A DNA stretch of 60,000 bases from Symbiodinium natans (taxonomy: Eukaryota; Sar; Dinophyceae; Suessiales; Symbiodiniaceae). A program made the position numbers and the translations under genes. The notes under the pieces were generated by a model. It saw nothing but the letters and a program-made list of their open reading frames with translations, was not told the DNA's origin and made no database searches. Of this stretch, positions 1 through 11,509 are shown piece by piece. Location: the NCBI GenBank assembly GCA_905221605.1, contig CAJNDS010002377.1, positions 308,501 through 368,500 on the forward strand, given 5' to 3'. Every line of letters begins with the position of its first letter. The first letter of the stretch is position 1.

Positions 1-3000
1 ACGTCACCTCCCTTCGTGGCGACATGGCTGACGAAGCGCCGGCTGGGCGCCAAAGCCAGGTGCTGCTTAAACATGAGGTACGCCAGGAAGCTGGGGATCA
101 GCAGCCCATAGCAGACGACGCACAACGCACCGATGCTATCTGCCTCAGTTTGTACAAGGCCTACGGGCTCCACGGGCCCTGTGCAGGCTTACGGGCTTGC
201 GGGGCCTCGCAGGAGACGGTAGCCGAGACTTCCGACAACGGATGGCTCCAGGACTAAGCTGCATTTCGAACTTGCCTAATGACTCCATGCAGTGCCTCTG
301 CGGCGAAGTCCTAGCAGAACACCTGCAGCGTGGCGACAATGGGGGCAGTGTCCTGGCACTTGATGTCCGGCAGCGCCGTCCGGAATGCATACATATCGGG
401 CAGCCGATCTTTGCCTCTACAGGCGAGAACCGGAAATCAGTACGGGGCAAAGCAGCGAGCGTTCGCACCTCCGTCGGTGTGCTGGCATCGCGTGAGCGCC
501 GCGCTGCTCGAGGCGCCCCCGATGTACAGCAAGGTGAGCAGCTTCAGGGCAAGGCTGACGCCTGCAGAACGTGACGCTCACGCGGACGTCGGCTAGGCGA
601 TCTGTGGTCTGAGGATGTCTGAGGCCACTGCCGCTTCCGTGGGAGGCCACCTCCAAGAGGACGCAGAGCGCCAGCAGCGCCAGGGGCACACATGGCCCGG
701 CCAGAGCCACGACATCGTTCGCTGTCCTGACTGCGACGACACGACACGCGCAGCACTGACTTCCGGGCTGCTGTGAGATTCAAGAAAGGTCCTTCCGAAC
801 CAGCACTCGAGGCTCGTCGCATCACGGAGGCCTTGCGCGGTAAGCTGGAGCCACTGGACACACTCCTGAGCCCGAGCAAGCGCGCAGGACTTGCTGGCAA
901 ATGCTGTTGGAGGGGTCGCTCGAGTGCGCAGCAGCACAGCCTCTCCTCCGCCCACAAGCCATCAGTCTGCGTCGGTTCATCACCAGTTCTTGTCTGGGAT
1001 TCCAAGAAGGCCACCAACAGGCCCCAGAGTTGGAACAGTTGGAGCAGCACGGGGCCCTGTGCCTCCAACAGGGGCTGCATCACCTGGAGAAGCATACTAA
1101 ACGGCTCTCTGTTTCTGGCAATAACTAGACAAGAGGATACAGCTCGAGAACATACTAAGGAATCATTAACGTTACCAGACAATGCCCGGCAAAATGTGCC
1201 CCGCTTTGATGTTTGACTCGTGACGCTCCACAGGGTCGGCTCGGGCCGGGCCGTCGCGGGCTGGCTGTGGCTCCTGCAGCTACATCTGGAGTCGCTCGTG
1301 TTCGCTCTCTCTATCTCTCTTTTCCCTCCTTGCCTCCTCCCTCCCCTGCGCTCTCTCTTCCTTCTTCCTTCCACTGCACTTCACCCCCGAAGGGGTCGCC
1401 CTGACGGGCGTGCTCCAGTGATCCAGTTGGCGTGAGATTGTGTGCACCACATTTGGGTTGCTTCTCGTGTGGAATGTCCCCAACTGTTGTCCTGCGCAAC
1501 TATAGTCATGGGCGATGCTGACTCCCCCGAAGCAAGAATTGGTAAACACATGAGTATAAAGCTCCCAGCACAGCCAAGACGGAAACCACTCCCCACAACT
1601 CCCTCACTAGTCAGGAGAGTGTCGTGTAGATGCTGCCCATGGCTCGCTTGTACAGGATCAAACACTACTGCGACCCCTAGTTTTGTGACTTAACACGTCT
1701 TGGAGCTGTTTGGGCTCGACGGTGTTCATGCCTGTGCTCCCCGAGGACTCGTGTAGGACTTGACAAGTCTACGTGCATTGACGAGGCACAAGTGTAAAAC
1801 TGTGTGGGTCCTCGGCACTAGGCAACGGGAAATGTGTAGGTTCTCTCGTCCCCTGTTATTCAGGGTAAAGATGGTCCAAAGCTTGCCGTGCTTTTGGGAA
1901 AGACAGCTAGGGCAAACAACTCCCTCGACCAGAGGCCTTCTACTCCCTACACCCTGCACTTCATCTGCAGCGACTCCCCAACTCTTGTTGCTTAGGGTAA
2001 CGATGGCCACAGCTTGCCATACTCCCAACTAAAGAAGGTCCACAACTTCGTCATGCTTGTGGAGGTTCTGTTGACGGTTGAGTTCATCCACATCAGCTGC
2101 CTCTTATCTTCGGGATATGGTGTTCCCACTTCAGGACTTGTGGAATGGGGCCGGCTAGGGGTAAGATGTGCTGCTCCCATCTCTCTCTCTCTCTCTCTCT
2201 CTCTCGCTCCCCCTCCCCCTCCCTCTCCCCAAGACATCTCTCCATCTCCATCAGCTCCGGCCTTCGCCACAGGAAGATACCGGTAACGAGCACTCCGGCG
2301 AAGACCGCGGCCCCGACTACCCAACGCAAGTACAGCCTGGCCATGCGCAGATTACTATTTGAGAGCGTTGACTTCAAAAGGCATACAAGAAGTACTTATA
2401 AGACCGCTTAAACAATGTGCCGGTTCAGAACTGCTATCGGCCCGGAGGCCAGCGCGCGCCGGCATCGGCCATTTCGCAGGGAACGCAGACGCCGGCGCGG
2501 CTGCGGTAGCCCCAGGAGCAGGCCACGCAGAGTGGACCCTCATGGCCTCTGAGGAACTTTTCTACTACTGTATGACGGTGACGTGCATCCCTGAGTGGGT
2601 GCGGTCCGGTGGCCGGCGGCGCAGCCCAGAGCCGCGCCGCTCCCAGTGCCGTTCGCAAATGAAGCGTTGCAGCGCACCTTCGCAGCAGGCTCCAAGCACC
2701 TGACGAGGCAACGACGACGGAACGCGCCTCACAGGCGAAAGCATTGCGCCTGTAAGCACGTCCAGCTCCGGCTTGCAGACGGGCATAGCCGACCTGCGCA
2801 GCTGCATTCACTCCTCTTCGCAATCCGCATATAAATCGCAAAGGATCATCGCAGGCCTGCGGTGCCGCCGAGCTCGCGTTGAGGCCGTGCTGACGGCAGT
2901 CCTCCCGAGACTGCACAACTTTTCTTCCGGCTGTGGGCTCCGGGTAGTTCCAAAGCCAGACCCCTTCGAGCTCAATGTTTTGCCCGAAGGGGATTTCAAT

Positions 3001-6000
3001 CGGATGAGGGCAGATCAAAACATACATTTACGCCCTGCCATGTATAGAGCAGTCGGCAGCCCTGCAGTCCAAGTGCAGCTCTCCGCAGTCTTCGCAGACA
3101 TCCCTCGGAAGCGCATGTGAGGTCTGGAAACATTCCACGGCCCTATAAGCATGTTCGACCGTGCTAAATGCTTTTGATGTATGTATGGTCACGTCTCCAA
3201 AACAGGGTCCGCGGCACCTTAGTATTGAGGGTACCCAAAAAGGGACCATATTTTAGATAAATGACCATATAAGTATTTGCGGCTTTTTTCCGGTGCATGG
3301 GGTCTGAGACCGTTTGGGATGGAGTGCTCGTCCATAAATCTTTTCATCTCGCGATGCGGCCAAGAGTCTTGTGGAGGGCTTTCGAAGCATCGCACTGGCA
3401 ATCTTGCCCAGACCCAGACTTCGACAGATGCATCCTGCGGTGGAAGACCGGTCGAGGAGTGGGGATGTATATAGAATTGCAGGATGGTGCTCCTCCCAAT
3501 CCTAGAAACATATAGACATACAGAGGCTCTAGAGCTCCCCGACTTGTCCTGCCGACTGTGCAGACGCAGCTGAAGACAGAGGTGGCCCCTGCTATCGCCG
3601 TGCTGTTGCTGGGGCACGGCGCACAACTGCGGTTGAAGTGCTCATTGTAGGTGTTTGGATGGCACTGCTTGCACGAGGTGCCGTTCCCTTCGAAGCCCTC
3701 GCTGCAGGCGCACAAGCCTTGCGGCCAAAATGAGGACGGAGACACCCGCAAAGACGTGGAGGTGATGTCGTAACATGCGAAACCCTTCAGGCGATCGCTT
3801 TGGGTCAGCTGTTCAGTTCTGTGAAGAAATCCTTCATGAAACAGTGTGGCGACATCGTCCGTGTTGGAGATTTTGGTAGCCGTGAGGTCCACCTGCACAT
3901 TGTTGCCCAAGGCTTCCCGCAATGCTTTCACGTTCAGAAACGTCTCCGAGTTGTTCGCCAAGGAGACGTTGTCGTTGGCAGGGATGCCCTCGATGCGATG
4001 GATCCTGTTGTCCGCCAACTCCAAGACTTGCAGGGTCCGCTGCAAGGGTACAGCGCAATAGCGACCATAGTCGGCACCATTCACGTGTACCTCGCGCAAG
4101 CAGCTCTTCAAGACATGGCCGGAAAGGTTCGTGCCGCTGGCACGGATCGAGGCCAGGTGTCCTGCGAAGGAGAGGGGCTCCAACAGGTTCTGCACTTCGC
4201 CATCCAGCGGACATCGTGAGACCTTAGGTAGGATACAAGAAACATCCAGAGACGACCTCTAAGTAACCTTCATGAGCTCTCAGTCGGCAAGCGCATCCGC
4301 CCGCCCGGAGCTTCAATGGAAGCGCAACAACATGCAACAATGCGGCGTCCAAGTTCACCAGAGCCGGAAGGAGCTGCCGCGTCTCGTCGGTGAAGAATGT
4401 CGCTCGGAGGTCTTCGAGGTCGCCTCCGACGGGCAGGAAGTTCACCCGGCTCCCCTCGGCTTCGTCGGGTTGTGCCCAGGAGAAACGGTGTACATGCGGC
4501 CTTGCTCTGAGGGCCGGTCCGCGAGGTCGAGCGAGCGGAGCTGGAGGAGCTGGCCCCGCCAGGCGGACGTCAGGCGCCCAGACACGAGCGTGCTGCTCAG
4601 ATCGGCCTGCGACATGCGCAAAGATGTGAATCTTCAGGGACGGGGCCGGGTACAAGCCGACAGTGCTACAGTGAAGGGGGACGGCTCGGGGGCCTTTTCC
4701 AGGTTTGTCAACTGAACCAGGTCGGCAAGATCGCCATACATGTCAGTGTTCCTGAGCCAGAGCTTCTTCAGCTTCGTGAGCTTGGAAAGTGCTTGCAGGT
4801 CACCGGCCACCTTGGTATCATGCAACCATAGCTGCTGCAGCTGCTCATCTCGCTCAAGCCTGCAAGTCTCCGGTGACGCCGGTGTTCTTGAGCAAGAGCC
4901 TCTTCAGCTTCGTGAGCTTGGAGAGTGCTTGCAGGTCACCGGCCACCTTGGTATCATGCAGCCACAGCTTCTGCAGCTCGCTCATCTCGCTCAAGGCCTG
5001 CAAGCCTCCAGTGACGCCGGTGTCCGAGAGATACAGCTGCTTCAGCTTCGTGAGCTTGGAGAGGGGCTGCAAGTCACCGGCCACCTTGGTGCCATCCAGC
5101 CACAGCTTCTGCAGCTCGCTCATCTCGCTCAACGCCTGCAAGCCTCCGGTGACGCCGGTGTTCTGGAGCAAGAGCTCCTTCAGCTTCGTGAGCTTGGCAA
5201 GTGGTTGCAGGTCACCGGCCACGTTGGTATCATGCAGCCACAGCTTCTGCAGCTCGCTCATCTCGCTCAAGGCCTGCAAGCCTCCAGTGACGCCGGTGTC
5301 CGAGAGATACAGCTGCTTCAGCTTCGTGAGCTTGGAGAGGGGCTGCAAGTCACCGGCCACCTTGGTGCCATCCAGCCACAGCTTCTGCAGCTCGCTCATC
5401 TCGCTCAACGCCTGCAAGCCTCCGGTGACGCCGGTGTTCTGGAGCAAGAGCTCCTTCAGCTTCGTGAGCTTGGCAAGTGGTTGCAGGTCACCGGCCACGT
5501 TGGTATCATGCAGCCACAGCTTCTGCAGCTCGCTCATCTCGCTCAAGGCCTGCAAGCCTCCAGTGACGCCGGTGTCCGAGAGATACAGCTGCTTCAGCTT
5601 CGTGAGCTTGGAGAGGGGCTGCAAGTCACCGGCCACCTTGGTGCCATCCAGCCACAGCTTCTGCAGCTCGCTCATCTCGCTCAACGCCTGCAAGCCTCCG
5701 GTGACGCCGGTGTTCTTGAGCAAGAGCTCCTTCAGCTTCGTGAGCTTGGCAAGTGGTTGCAGGTCACCGGCCACCTTGGTGCCATCCAGCCATAGGTTCT
5801 GCAGCTCGCTCATCTCGCTCAAGGCCTGCAAGCCTCCGGTTACTTCGGTGTCCGACAGAGATAGAAACTTTAGGCTGGTGAGATTCGCAAGAGGATCCAG
5901 TATGCCGCTGATGGGTCTGCGATGTAGATCCAGCGCCTGCATACAACCGTCCTCACGGAAGCGGATTCCTCTCCACTTGTCGGGCTGCCCCTTGAGCTCT

Positions 6001-6224
6001 TCGGCGGGGATCCCGAGCGTCAGCAAGATGTGGCGGAGTGCCTCCGGGGACGGGCCTTGCAAGGGGCGGTGTGCAAAGGTGTGGGAACAACGAGTGGCCG
6101 AGCACGGAGCCCGACAGCCGAATGGGAACGGCCCCGCAAGTTTCAGCCGAGCGTCACTCTCTGGATCCGTTTTGTCTTCGGCCCGCTTGCTGGTCCCCGT
6201 GGCTGTCCTCGTGTGCTCACACAT
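1..6224 (-). CDS. LRR / cysteine-rich / multi-TM receptor-like protein, multi-exon, 3' end outside window
   Basis: The gene reads leftwards. The first exon starts at ATG 6224 and, after a roughly 60-residue leader, carries 23-residue leucine-rich repeats of the type LxxLKxLxLxDTGVTGGLQAL down to 4854. Further LRR-like exons follow near 4610-4510 and 4195-3840. Next come cysteine-rich exons at about 3770-3540 (CACSEGFEGNGTSCKQC) and 3228-3040 (CEDCGELHLDC), and an EGPLCVACSWGY exon at about 2560-2440. Hydrophobic membrane exons lie at about 2345-2285, 1110-930, 720-630, 565-480, 415-316 and 165-1, where the last one is cut by the window edge. LRR followed by GCC2/EGF-like modules and several TM helices is a common dinoflagellate receptor layout; ligand and role are unknown. 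Introns hold CT/GA tracts. Two 1-bp deletions near 4840-4856 break the LRR frame. Exon limits are approximate. Confidence 0.72.
1286..1440. repeat. CT-rich tract plus GCCC-hairpin element, copy A
   Basis: A pyrimidine-rich stretch is followed by CACTTCACCC, a GCCCTGACGGGC stem and CGTGCTC. The same order of sequence recurs at about 55990-56125. It lies between exons of the receptor gene, so it is probably intronic. Confidence 0.6.
2176..2232. repeat. CT microsatellite in an intron of the receptor gene
   Basis: A (TC)n run followed by CCCCCT repeats lies just upstream, in the gene's sense, of the hydrophobic exon at 2345-2285. On the coding strand it reads (GA)n. Confidence 0.85.
4787..5850 (-). 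repeat. Tandem 276-bp higher-order LRR repeat
   Basis: Four 23-residue LRR units (92 residues, 276 bp) form one block that recurs almost without change. The CATGCAGCCACAGCTTCTGC word appears at about 4955, 5231 and 5507, exactly 276 bp apart. Outer units at both ends are more diverged. This indicates recent unequal exchange or gene conversion inside the LRR exon. Confidence 0.9.
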
Positions 6225-6548
6225 ACACCCAAATGACGGACTTCACAAACTTGTTTCTGAACCCTGCATGCAGGGAGGCGTTTCCATAACAGGACTACGT
6301 AGTTTCCCCAGGGTCCATAGTTCTGCAGGTGGCCTCAATGCACGTGCGTGGGCCTTGAAACAATGATTGTCACAAGCTCCAAAGCTGCAGAGCTCACAGC
6401 GTTCCTCACCACCAACAAAAGAGAGAAATGTGGACTGCGGGAAACAAATACGTGAGACTGTCCTTCTTGCTTGCGCATGCTTGATGGCAGGGGGTTTGGC
6501 TGCGCAGTACGGGCAGTTGCACGGTCGCCAGACGTTGTTAGCGAACAC

Positions 6549-7340
6549 TATATAAGGTCAAGGCAGCCGTGCTGGTTTCGTCCCCGCCAAGCTCATGTTA
6601 TAATTAATCATCTGAACGCAACGTGACCTGGCCACATTGGTGACTTCTGTGTGCAGTTGCAAGTATCTACCAACAACAAATTCGGCCAGAGCCCGAGAAA
6701 GAAGAACTCTGTAACCGGAACCCTCAAACATCTGAATCTGGCGAGTCGGGGGCTGCGGGGGGGAGAGGGAAGCGCCAGGCCTCGAGCGCTAGCACGGATC
6801 CGACATCGCCATCGCTCCGGAGGGCCTCGGCTCTGCAGATTTCCAGACTTCGGGTTTCAGGCGTACTTTAAGGAAATTTAGTGGTCACATCGTCGTTTCC
6901 AGACCAGCGGCAGCTTGGGAAGGCATCAGGCAGGTTTGGGGGTAGCTCCGTGCAACCAACCATTGTGAACTTCCAGGTCTTCATGGTCTTGCTGATGGGC
7001 TCCACTTTCGGGGTTTCAGTTTGGGAGGGGTATCTGGAGAGAGTTTGAGGTTTGCTCTCGCGCAGGTGCGAACATTTGGGCATCATGACTTTCGCGACAA
7101 ATTTTGGATAGTAAGAATCTATCAATCTCGCGACTCTTTCAACTTCAGGTGGCCCTCCACCCCGAGGCTTTGCAAATAAAATGTCTCTCGCGATTTGTGC
7201 AACTAAGGCGGGTCCTTCAGGGGCGAAAACTTTCGCGATTACATGCCACCCTGAAACTCTCGCTTTGATTGTTTGTCAAGCGTGGAGCCGCGCCGCTCAC
7301 ATCCTAGACGCCTGTGGAATTTGAGAAGCCGATTTGATGC
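6549..7340. other. No gene recognised
   Basis: This is mixed-composition sequence between the receptor gene start and the palindromic arrays. I see no convincing ORF, repeat or RNA gene. Confidence 0.5.
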
Positions 7341-7343
7341 CGC

Positions 7344-7620
7344 GGGCGCGTGGAATTTAAGCCGTTCCAGCGGGTTAAATTCCACGGGCGCGTGGAATTT
7401 AAGCAGTTCCAGCGGGTTACATTCCACGGGCGCGTGGAATTTGAGCAGTTCCAGCGGGTTAAATTCCACGGGCGCGTGGAATTTAAGCAGTTCCAGCGGC
7501 TTAAATTCCACGGGCGCGTGGAATTTAAGCAGTAATTCCCACGCCTCAAATTCCACGGTCACGTGGAATTTAAGCAAACCAGCGGCTTAAATTCCACGGG
7601 CGCGTGGAATCTATTTAAGC
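7344..7620. repeat. 42-bp palindromic satellite, left array
   Basis: Units start at 7344, 7386, 7428, 7470 and 7512, exactly 42 bp apart, with degenerate copies to about 7620. Each unit holds TTAAATTCCAC-GGGCGC-GTGGAATTTAA, an 11-bp inverted repeat around a 6-bp core, then a GCAGTTCCAGCGG spacer. Because 42 is divisible by three, long meaningless ORFs run through it on both strands. Confidence 0.92.
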
Positions 7621-7631
7621 GGCAAAAAAAA

Positions 7632-7750
7632 TCCGAGTCAGAAGTCCTTACTTCCGAGCAACAATCCTTCTTTCCGAGCAGCAATCCTTATTTCCGAGCA
7701 ACATTCCTTATGTCCGAGCACCAATCCTTGCTTTCCGAGGCCAACCCTTA
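7632..7750. repeat. 20-bp tandem repeat between the two palindromic arrays
   Basis: The word TCCGAG recurs at 7632, 7653, 7673, 7693, 7713 and 7734, followed by CAACAATCCTT-like sequence. The period is 20-21 bp. It forms the loop between the two inverted 42-bp arrays. Confidence 0.9.
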
Positions 7751-7972
7751 AATTCCACGCGCCCGTGGAATTTAAGCCGCTGGAACTGCTGAAATTCCAC
7801 GCGCCCGTGGAATTTAAGCCGAGCCGCTGGAACTGCCTAAATTCCACGCGCCCGTGGAATTTAAGCCGCTGGAACTGCCTAAATTCCACGCGCCCGTGGA
7901 ATTTAAGCCGCTGGAACTGCTTAAATTCTGCGCGCCCGTGGAATTTAAGCCGCTGGAACTGCTTAAATTCCA
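7751..7972. repeat. 42-bp palindromic satellite, right array, inverted
   Basis: These units are the reverse complement of the left array: the core reads GCGCCC instead of GGGCGC and the spacer reads CCGCTGGAACTGC. About five copies end at 7972, followed by CCTTCC-rich imperfect repeats to about 8080. Confidence 0.92.
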
Positions 7973-8457
7973 TTCTCCCTTGCCAGGCCTCCTTCCAAAG
8001 ACCTCCTTCCGTTTCTTCCTCCTAGCGCCTCCTTCCCAGAAGCCTCCTTCCAAAGCATTCCCTCCGGACTTCCTTCGCAAGGCCTGCTAACCATGGGTGA
8101 TGGATTCCTTGCTGTGATTACACGCCGTAAGCCGCAAGCCTACACACCCCATCCCTCCCTTGGGCCCCGCGGCAACCAGGATTTGTCGCCGTTCGTTGGG
8201 CATCTCCTGCGCCCTTCCTTTATTTCGACCCAAAAACCTGCTGCTTCTCGAGCCACCACGTTTCGCTCAAAAACCGAAGCCTCCCGGCTTATTTCCGGGA
8301 ATTCTGGAAGTCTACACAGGGCTCTAGGTCCAAACTGAGCTCTTCTTCAGGAACTTCATGTCAGTTATTATCCAGCATAAATATCGGGTTTCCTTATGGC
8401 AGCTTCAGATATAAGTTCCTTAACAAGAACCCAGCAAAGCACCAATGCGAGCAAAGC

Positions 8458-8618
8458 GTGAGAACATGTGAGAACGCAGCGTCTGCCGTCTGTCTAAGGA
8501 GTCCTCCGTCTATGCTTGCAGCCTCAAGTCTGAGAGAAGAAATGGAGCGACGAGGTGCCGCAGCGGAGTCCAGGCGCAGAGCCAGCAGCGGGGCAAGGCA
8601 CAGGGCCAGGAGCCGCAT
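8458..8618 (-). CDS. Candidate first exon of a secreted protein
   Basis: An ATG at 8618 opens a peptide starting MRLLALCLAPLLALRLDSAA. That is a short basic start, a leucine-rich hydrophobic core and a small-residue cleavage zone, so it looks like a signal peptide, followed by about 30 polar residues. The frame ends near 8460, close to a possible GT donor. An acidic open stretch at about 8350-8285 (EVPEEELSLDLEPC) ending in a stop could be a later exon. I recognise no domain. The call rests on the hydrophobic leader alone and could be chance. Confidence 0.35.
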
Positions 8619-8619
8619 G

Positions 8620-9447
8620 GAACCCGGGGGTCTTTTTACCTTCGCCCTACTTGCGCACCCACCAGGATAGCTGCACACACCGATGCAAGATTTGAGGGCC
8701 CCTAGGGCTCCTTTGTGAAGAGTTCCCACCCGTCTTCCTGGAGGCTCCAACTTTGGGAACCTCCTCGAGGGCACAGAGCGCCGTTTCAACCATGCAAGTA
8801 CGACAACAAGTAGGCACACTGAGACTTGTCGGCATTCTGGCTCGACTAGGCATTTCAACCTTGACACACTTGCGCCTCCCTTTGTTGGCATGATGCAGCG
8901 TTACCACCTTCGCTCAGTTTCAGCTGGTCAGGTCCTTCGTCTCCTCACGGTTCAGCAGCGTAGCAGGGCAGGCACGTGCAGCCGTCGGTTGGGCATGGTG
9001 TGGATATTTCTCCTCTGAGTTCTCATTCTGGCTCATGCGGTTGTGTCGGGGGGAACACACCCAAACAAGCAAACACGGATTGCAGACAACCGATTGTGCT
9101 TGACACCTGGTCCGCTGACCGCTTCAAACGCCAAAATGTTGACCTGGCGACAGAAACACGCCATGACAAGTTGTCCATACACCGCCACACTCACACAGAT
9201 CGAAACCAAATGGCACGAAGTCACCTATCCACCACTTTCTATTCTGAAAGGTCGAGCTGTTTTCTTGCAATGTCCGCTCCTTACGTCGAGCCCCTTTGAC
9301 TTTCAGGAATCGCAACTCTTAAGAGGCTTTGATCTGAAGCAGGGCAAGCAAAAATGGGGCAAATGCAGTGGCAAACGCTTGGCAGTTGCGACGGCGACAA
9401 AACAAACGCACTGCTGAAACAAAACGAACACGAAGAGCGAACAAAAC
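8620..9447. other. No gene recognised
   Basis: ORFs here are short and overlap on both strands without recognisable motifs. Confidence 0.4.
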
Positions 9448-9548
9448 CTGGTAGCCCAGCAACCATATGAAAAGAAGGGCAGCCATTTTTTGGGTTGGCC
9501 AGGGAACCTTGAACCCAAAAAGGAGAAAGGGTACCACTGGGCTACAAG
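9448..9548. mobile_element. Short TIR element, relative of an intron at 55605-55766
   Basis: The ends are CTGGTAGCCCAG on the left and CTGGGCTACAAG on the right, an imperfect terminal inverted repeat. The right half (TTGGGTTGGCCAGGGAACCTT, then A-rich sequence, then ACCACTGGGCT) matches 55690-55765, which is an intron of the TIR-like gene. Flanks AAAC and AAAA could be a decayed 4-bp duplication. Here it is outside any gene I can recognise. Confidence 0.6.
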
Positions 9549-10039
9549 AAAATTCTGAGCGACGGAGCTGCCACACCAAAGGGGCCCATGACCCCGTCAT
9601 AAGGTCATCATGCTGCGGGGAAAAGAAGGGGTTGTGTGAACGAGAAGTACAGTGGTGGACTTGCGATACGCGAGTGCAGTAGGAGGCAATCTGTCGGCCT
9701 CTAGGCCACCGCTTCACGACCCCGCAGAAACCTGCAGTTGATTCGCTGCGAGATCCTCTGAGAACGCGGCGGAAACCTGACGAACCCTTGGTCTGCAGCC
9801 AGAAGTGGGTGCAGAGAACAACTCTTTGCGTATAGAGTTTCGGTTGCACAAGGGATTGGGTTGAGGTGTTCGGGCCTAGGTTGAGGTGAGACCCATGGTC
9901 AGGTCGAAACACTTTCCGAGGAAGATGATGCTGCACTTCTTGTTAGCTTGCATCAGTGAGGAAGAGCTGGATGCAGGGCTTCTGTGGTGGCTTTTTTTGC
10001 ATCCTCATGGCAGCCGGGGCAGGCATCAAACGAGCTGCT
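9549..10039. other. No gene recognised
   Basis: A minus-strand ORF crosses this stretch, but it also runs through the TIR element to its left and has no recognisable domain. Confidence 0.4.
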
Positions 10040-10741
10040 TTACTTTGCAAGCAGTCGGCTGACCTCTATGTGGCCCTCGACAGTTGCGCGCAGCAACGCC
10101 GTTTGGCCCTCCCTGTCCATCTCCTCCTTGTCGGCCCCAGCATCAATCAGCAAACGTACGACCTCTGCATGCCCCTCAGCCGCGGCTCGGATCAGGGCTG
10201 TTGCATCATCCTTGTCTGCCAACTCTGTATCAGCTCTGGCCTCCAAGAGCAAACGGACCAGCTCCACATGGTCTCCAAAAGATGCACGGATAAGAGCCGT
10301 ATCTCCAGTGCTATCTGCCAAGTCCTTGTTTGCACCAAATTCCAAAAGCAAGCGCGCGACCTCGAGGTGGCCACGCCGGGCGGCCCGGAAGAGTGCCGAG
10401 CGGCCGTTTTCGTCCGTCGGGTCCGTGGCAGCCTTGGCCTCCAGTAAGAGACGCACAATTTCAGCGTTACCTCCATGAGATGCGCAAATGAGGGCGGTAC
10501 GGCCCATAGCATCAGCCAGGTCTGTGCCCGCGTGCGCCGCCAACAGCAATTGCACGATCTCCGCATGGCCTGCATTGGCTGCACGGATTAGGGCAGTCTC
10601 GCCGCTCTCGGTCGCGAAGTCTGTGTCAGCTCCTCCCTCCAAGAGCACGCGGACCACTTCTACATGACCCTCATGGGCCGCGCGAACTAGCGCCGTGAGG
10701 TAGTTCATGTCATTGCCATCGCGAGCAGCCTCAGTAGCCAT
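10040..10741 (-). CDS. Ankyrin-repeat protein, intronless, 233 aa
   Basis: The ORF is uninterrupted from ATG 10741 to the stop at 10040-10042. After about 13 residues it is made almost entirely of 33-residue ankyrin repeats (about seven), each with the TALIRAAxxGHxEVVRLLLEAxAD signature. No signal peptide, TM helix or second domain is visible. Ankyrin repeats are generic protein-binding scaffolds, so the partner cannot be inferred. The lack of introns contrasts with the kinase and the receptor and would fit a retrocopy, but I found no clear spliced-leader relic upstream. A longer multi-exon gene using this as its last exon is also possible. Confidence 0.8.
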   Translation of the reverse strand: MATEAARDGNDMNYLTALVRAAHEGHVEVVRVLLEGGADTDFATESGETALIRAANAGHAEIVQLLLAAHAGTDLADAMGRTALICASHGGNAEIVRLLLEAKAATDPTDENGRSALFRAARRGHLEVARLLLEFGANKDLADSTGDTALIRASFGDHVELVRLLLEARADTELADKDDATALIRAAAEGHAEVVRLLIDAGADKEEMDREGQTALLRATVEGHIEVSRLLAK

Positions 10742-11509
10742 GGCTCTGTGATTTGGAGGATGGCATTCGAGGATTCCGGCAGATGAAGCATGATGGAGCT
10801 GGACCTAGGTTTCCGCAGGCAGGTGCGATGAGCAATATGGGAAAAGAGCCGAAAGAAAACAACAGCCGCGAACGGCGAATGAACACAGAAACCCAGAATC
10901 CTGGGCTGATATTCTCACTGGTATCACAGACTCGTCAACTGAAAAAGCCTCTCACAAGGCAGTGGATCCCAGACCCCAACATAGGAGCCTGACTGAACAA
11001 ATGGAACAAGGTGTGGGCGTGCATTGTATATATATATATATAGATTATGTACAAAAAACTATGCGGCGAAACGGATACGCAATTGGCAGTGTACCCCTCC
11101 ATAAGCCTTGCAACCTGCCGAACAGGGCCTCACGCCAAGATTCAAATTCCTTTCTGAAGACCGTGGGAACCCTTACCCTGGCACTCAAGAGGCCTCCCTT
11201 CAGAAGTCGAATCTGTTCGATCTCCAAAGCCTTTGTCTTTTCTCTCTGATTCTTCCTGATGCGGTTTAAACCTCCTTCGATGTTCGAAGAGGTTGGATTG
11301 TGAGCGCCTGCCCACTTGCTCAAGGAGCTGAGCTGCAAAATCGTCAAAATCGGCAGCCGCCCAGCATTTTACTGGCGCGGCATGACTACAGCCACGTCCG
11401 TCTCTCTTTAGATCCACATACTGAAATAGACAAAACTAAATCAATAAATATAAATATAAATATAAATATATGGGTCACCGCCTATAGCGGTTCCCCTGTG
11501 TTTTTTGCA
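10742..11509. other. No gene recognised; AT and A-rich tracts
   Basis: The stretch contains a (TA)n tract near 11028-11042 and an (AAATAT)n tract near 11441-11470. No coding signal was recognised. Confidence 0.45.

Noticed and set aside
1992-2411. ORFs rich in Arg-Glu or Ser-Leu repeats
   Set aside because: They read through the (CT)n microsatellite; the only credible coding part is the minus-strand hydrophobic exon at about 2345-2285.
4740-6366. Long plus-strand ORFs (351 and 525 codons) opposite the LRR exon
   Set aside because: They are antisense shadows: the minus strand gives a clear LRR protein and the 276-bp period (divisible by three) keeps all frames open.
7344-7972. CRISPR-like array
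   Set aside because: There are no unique spacers, units are head-to-tail and self-complementary, there are no cas genes and the host is eukaryotic.
7239-8025. Repetitive ORFs such as (LNSTGAWNLSSSSG)n
   Set aside because: Products of a 42-bp palindromic satellite, open in several frames on both strands.
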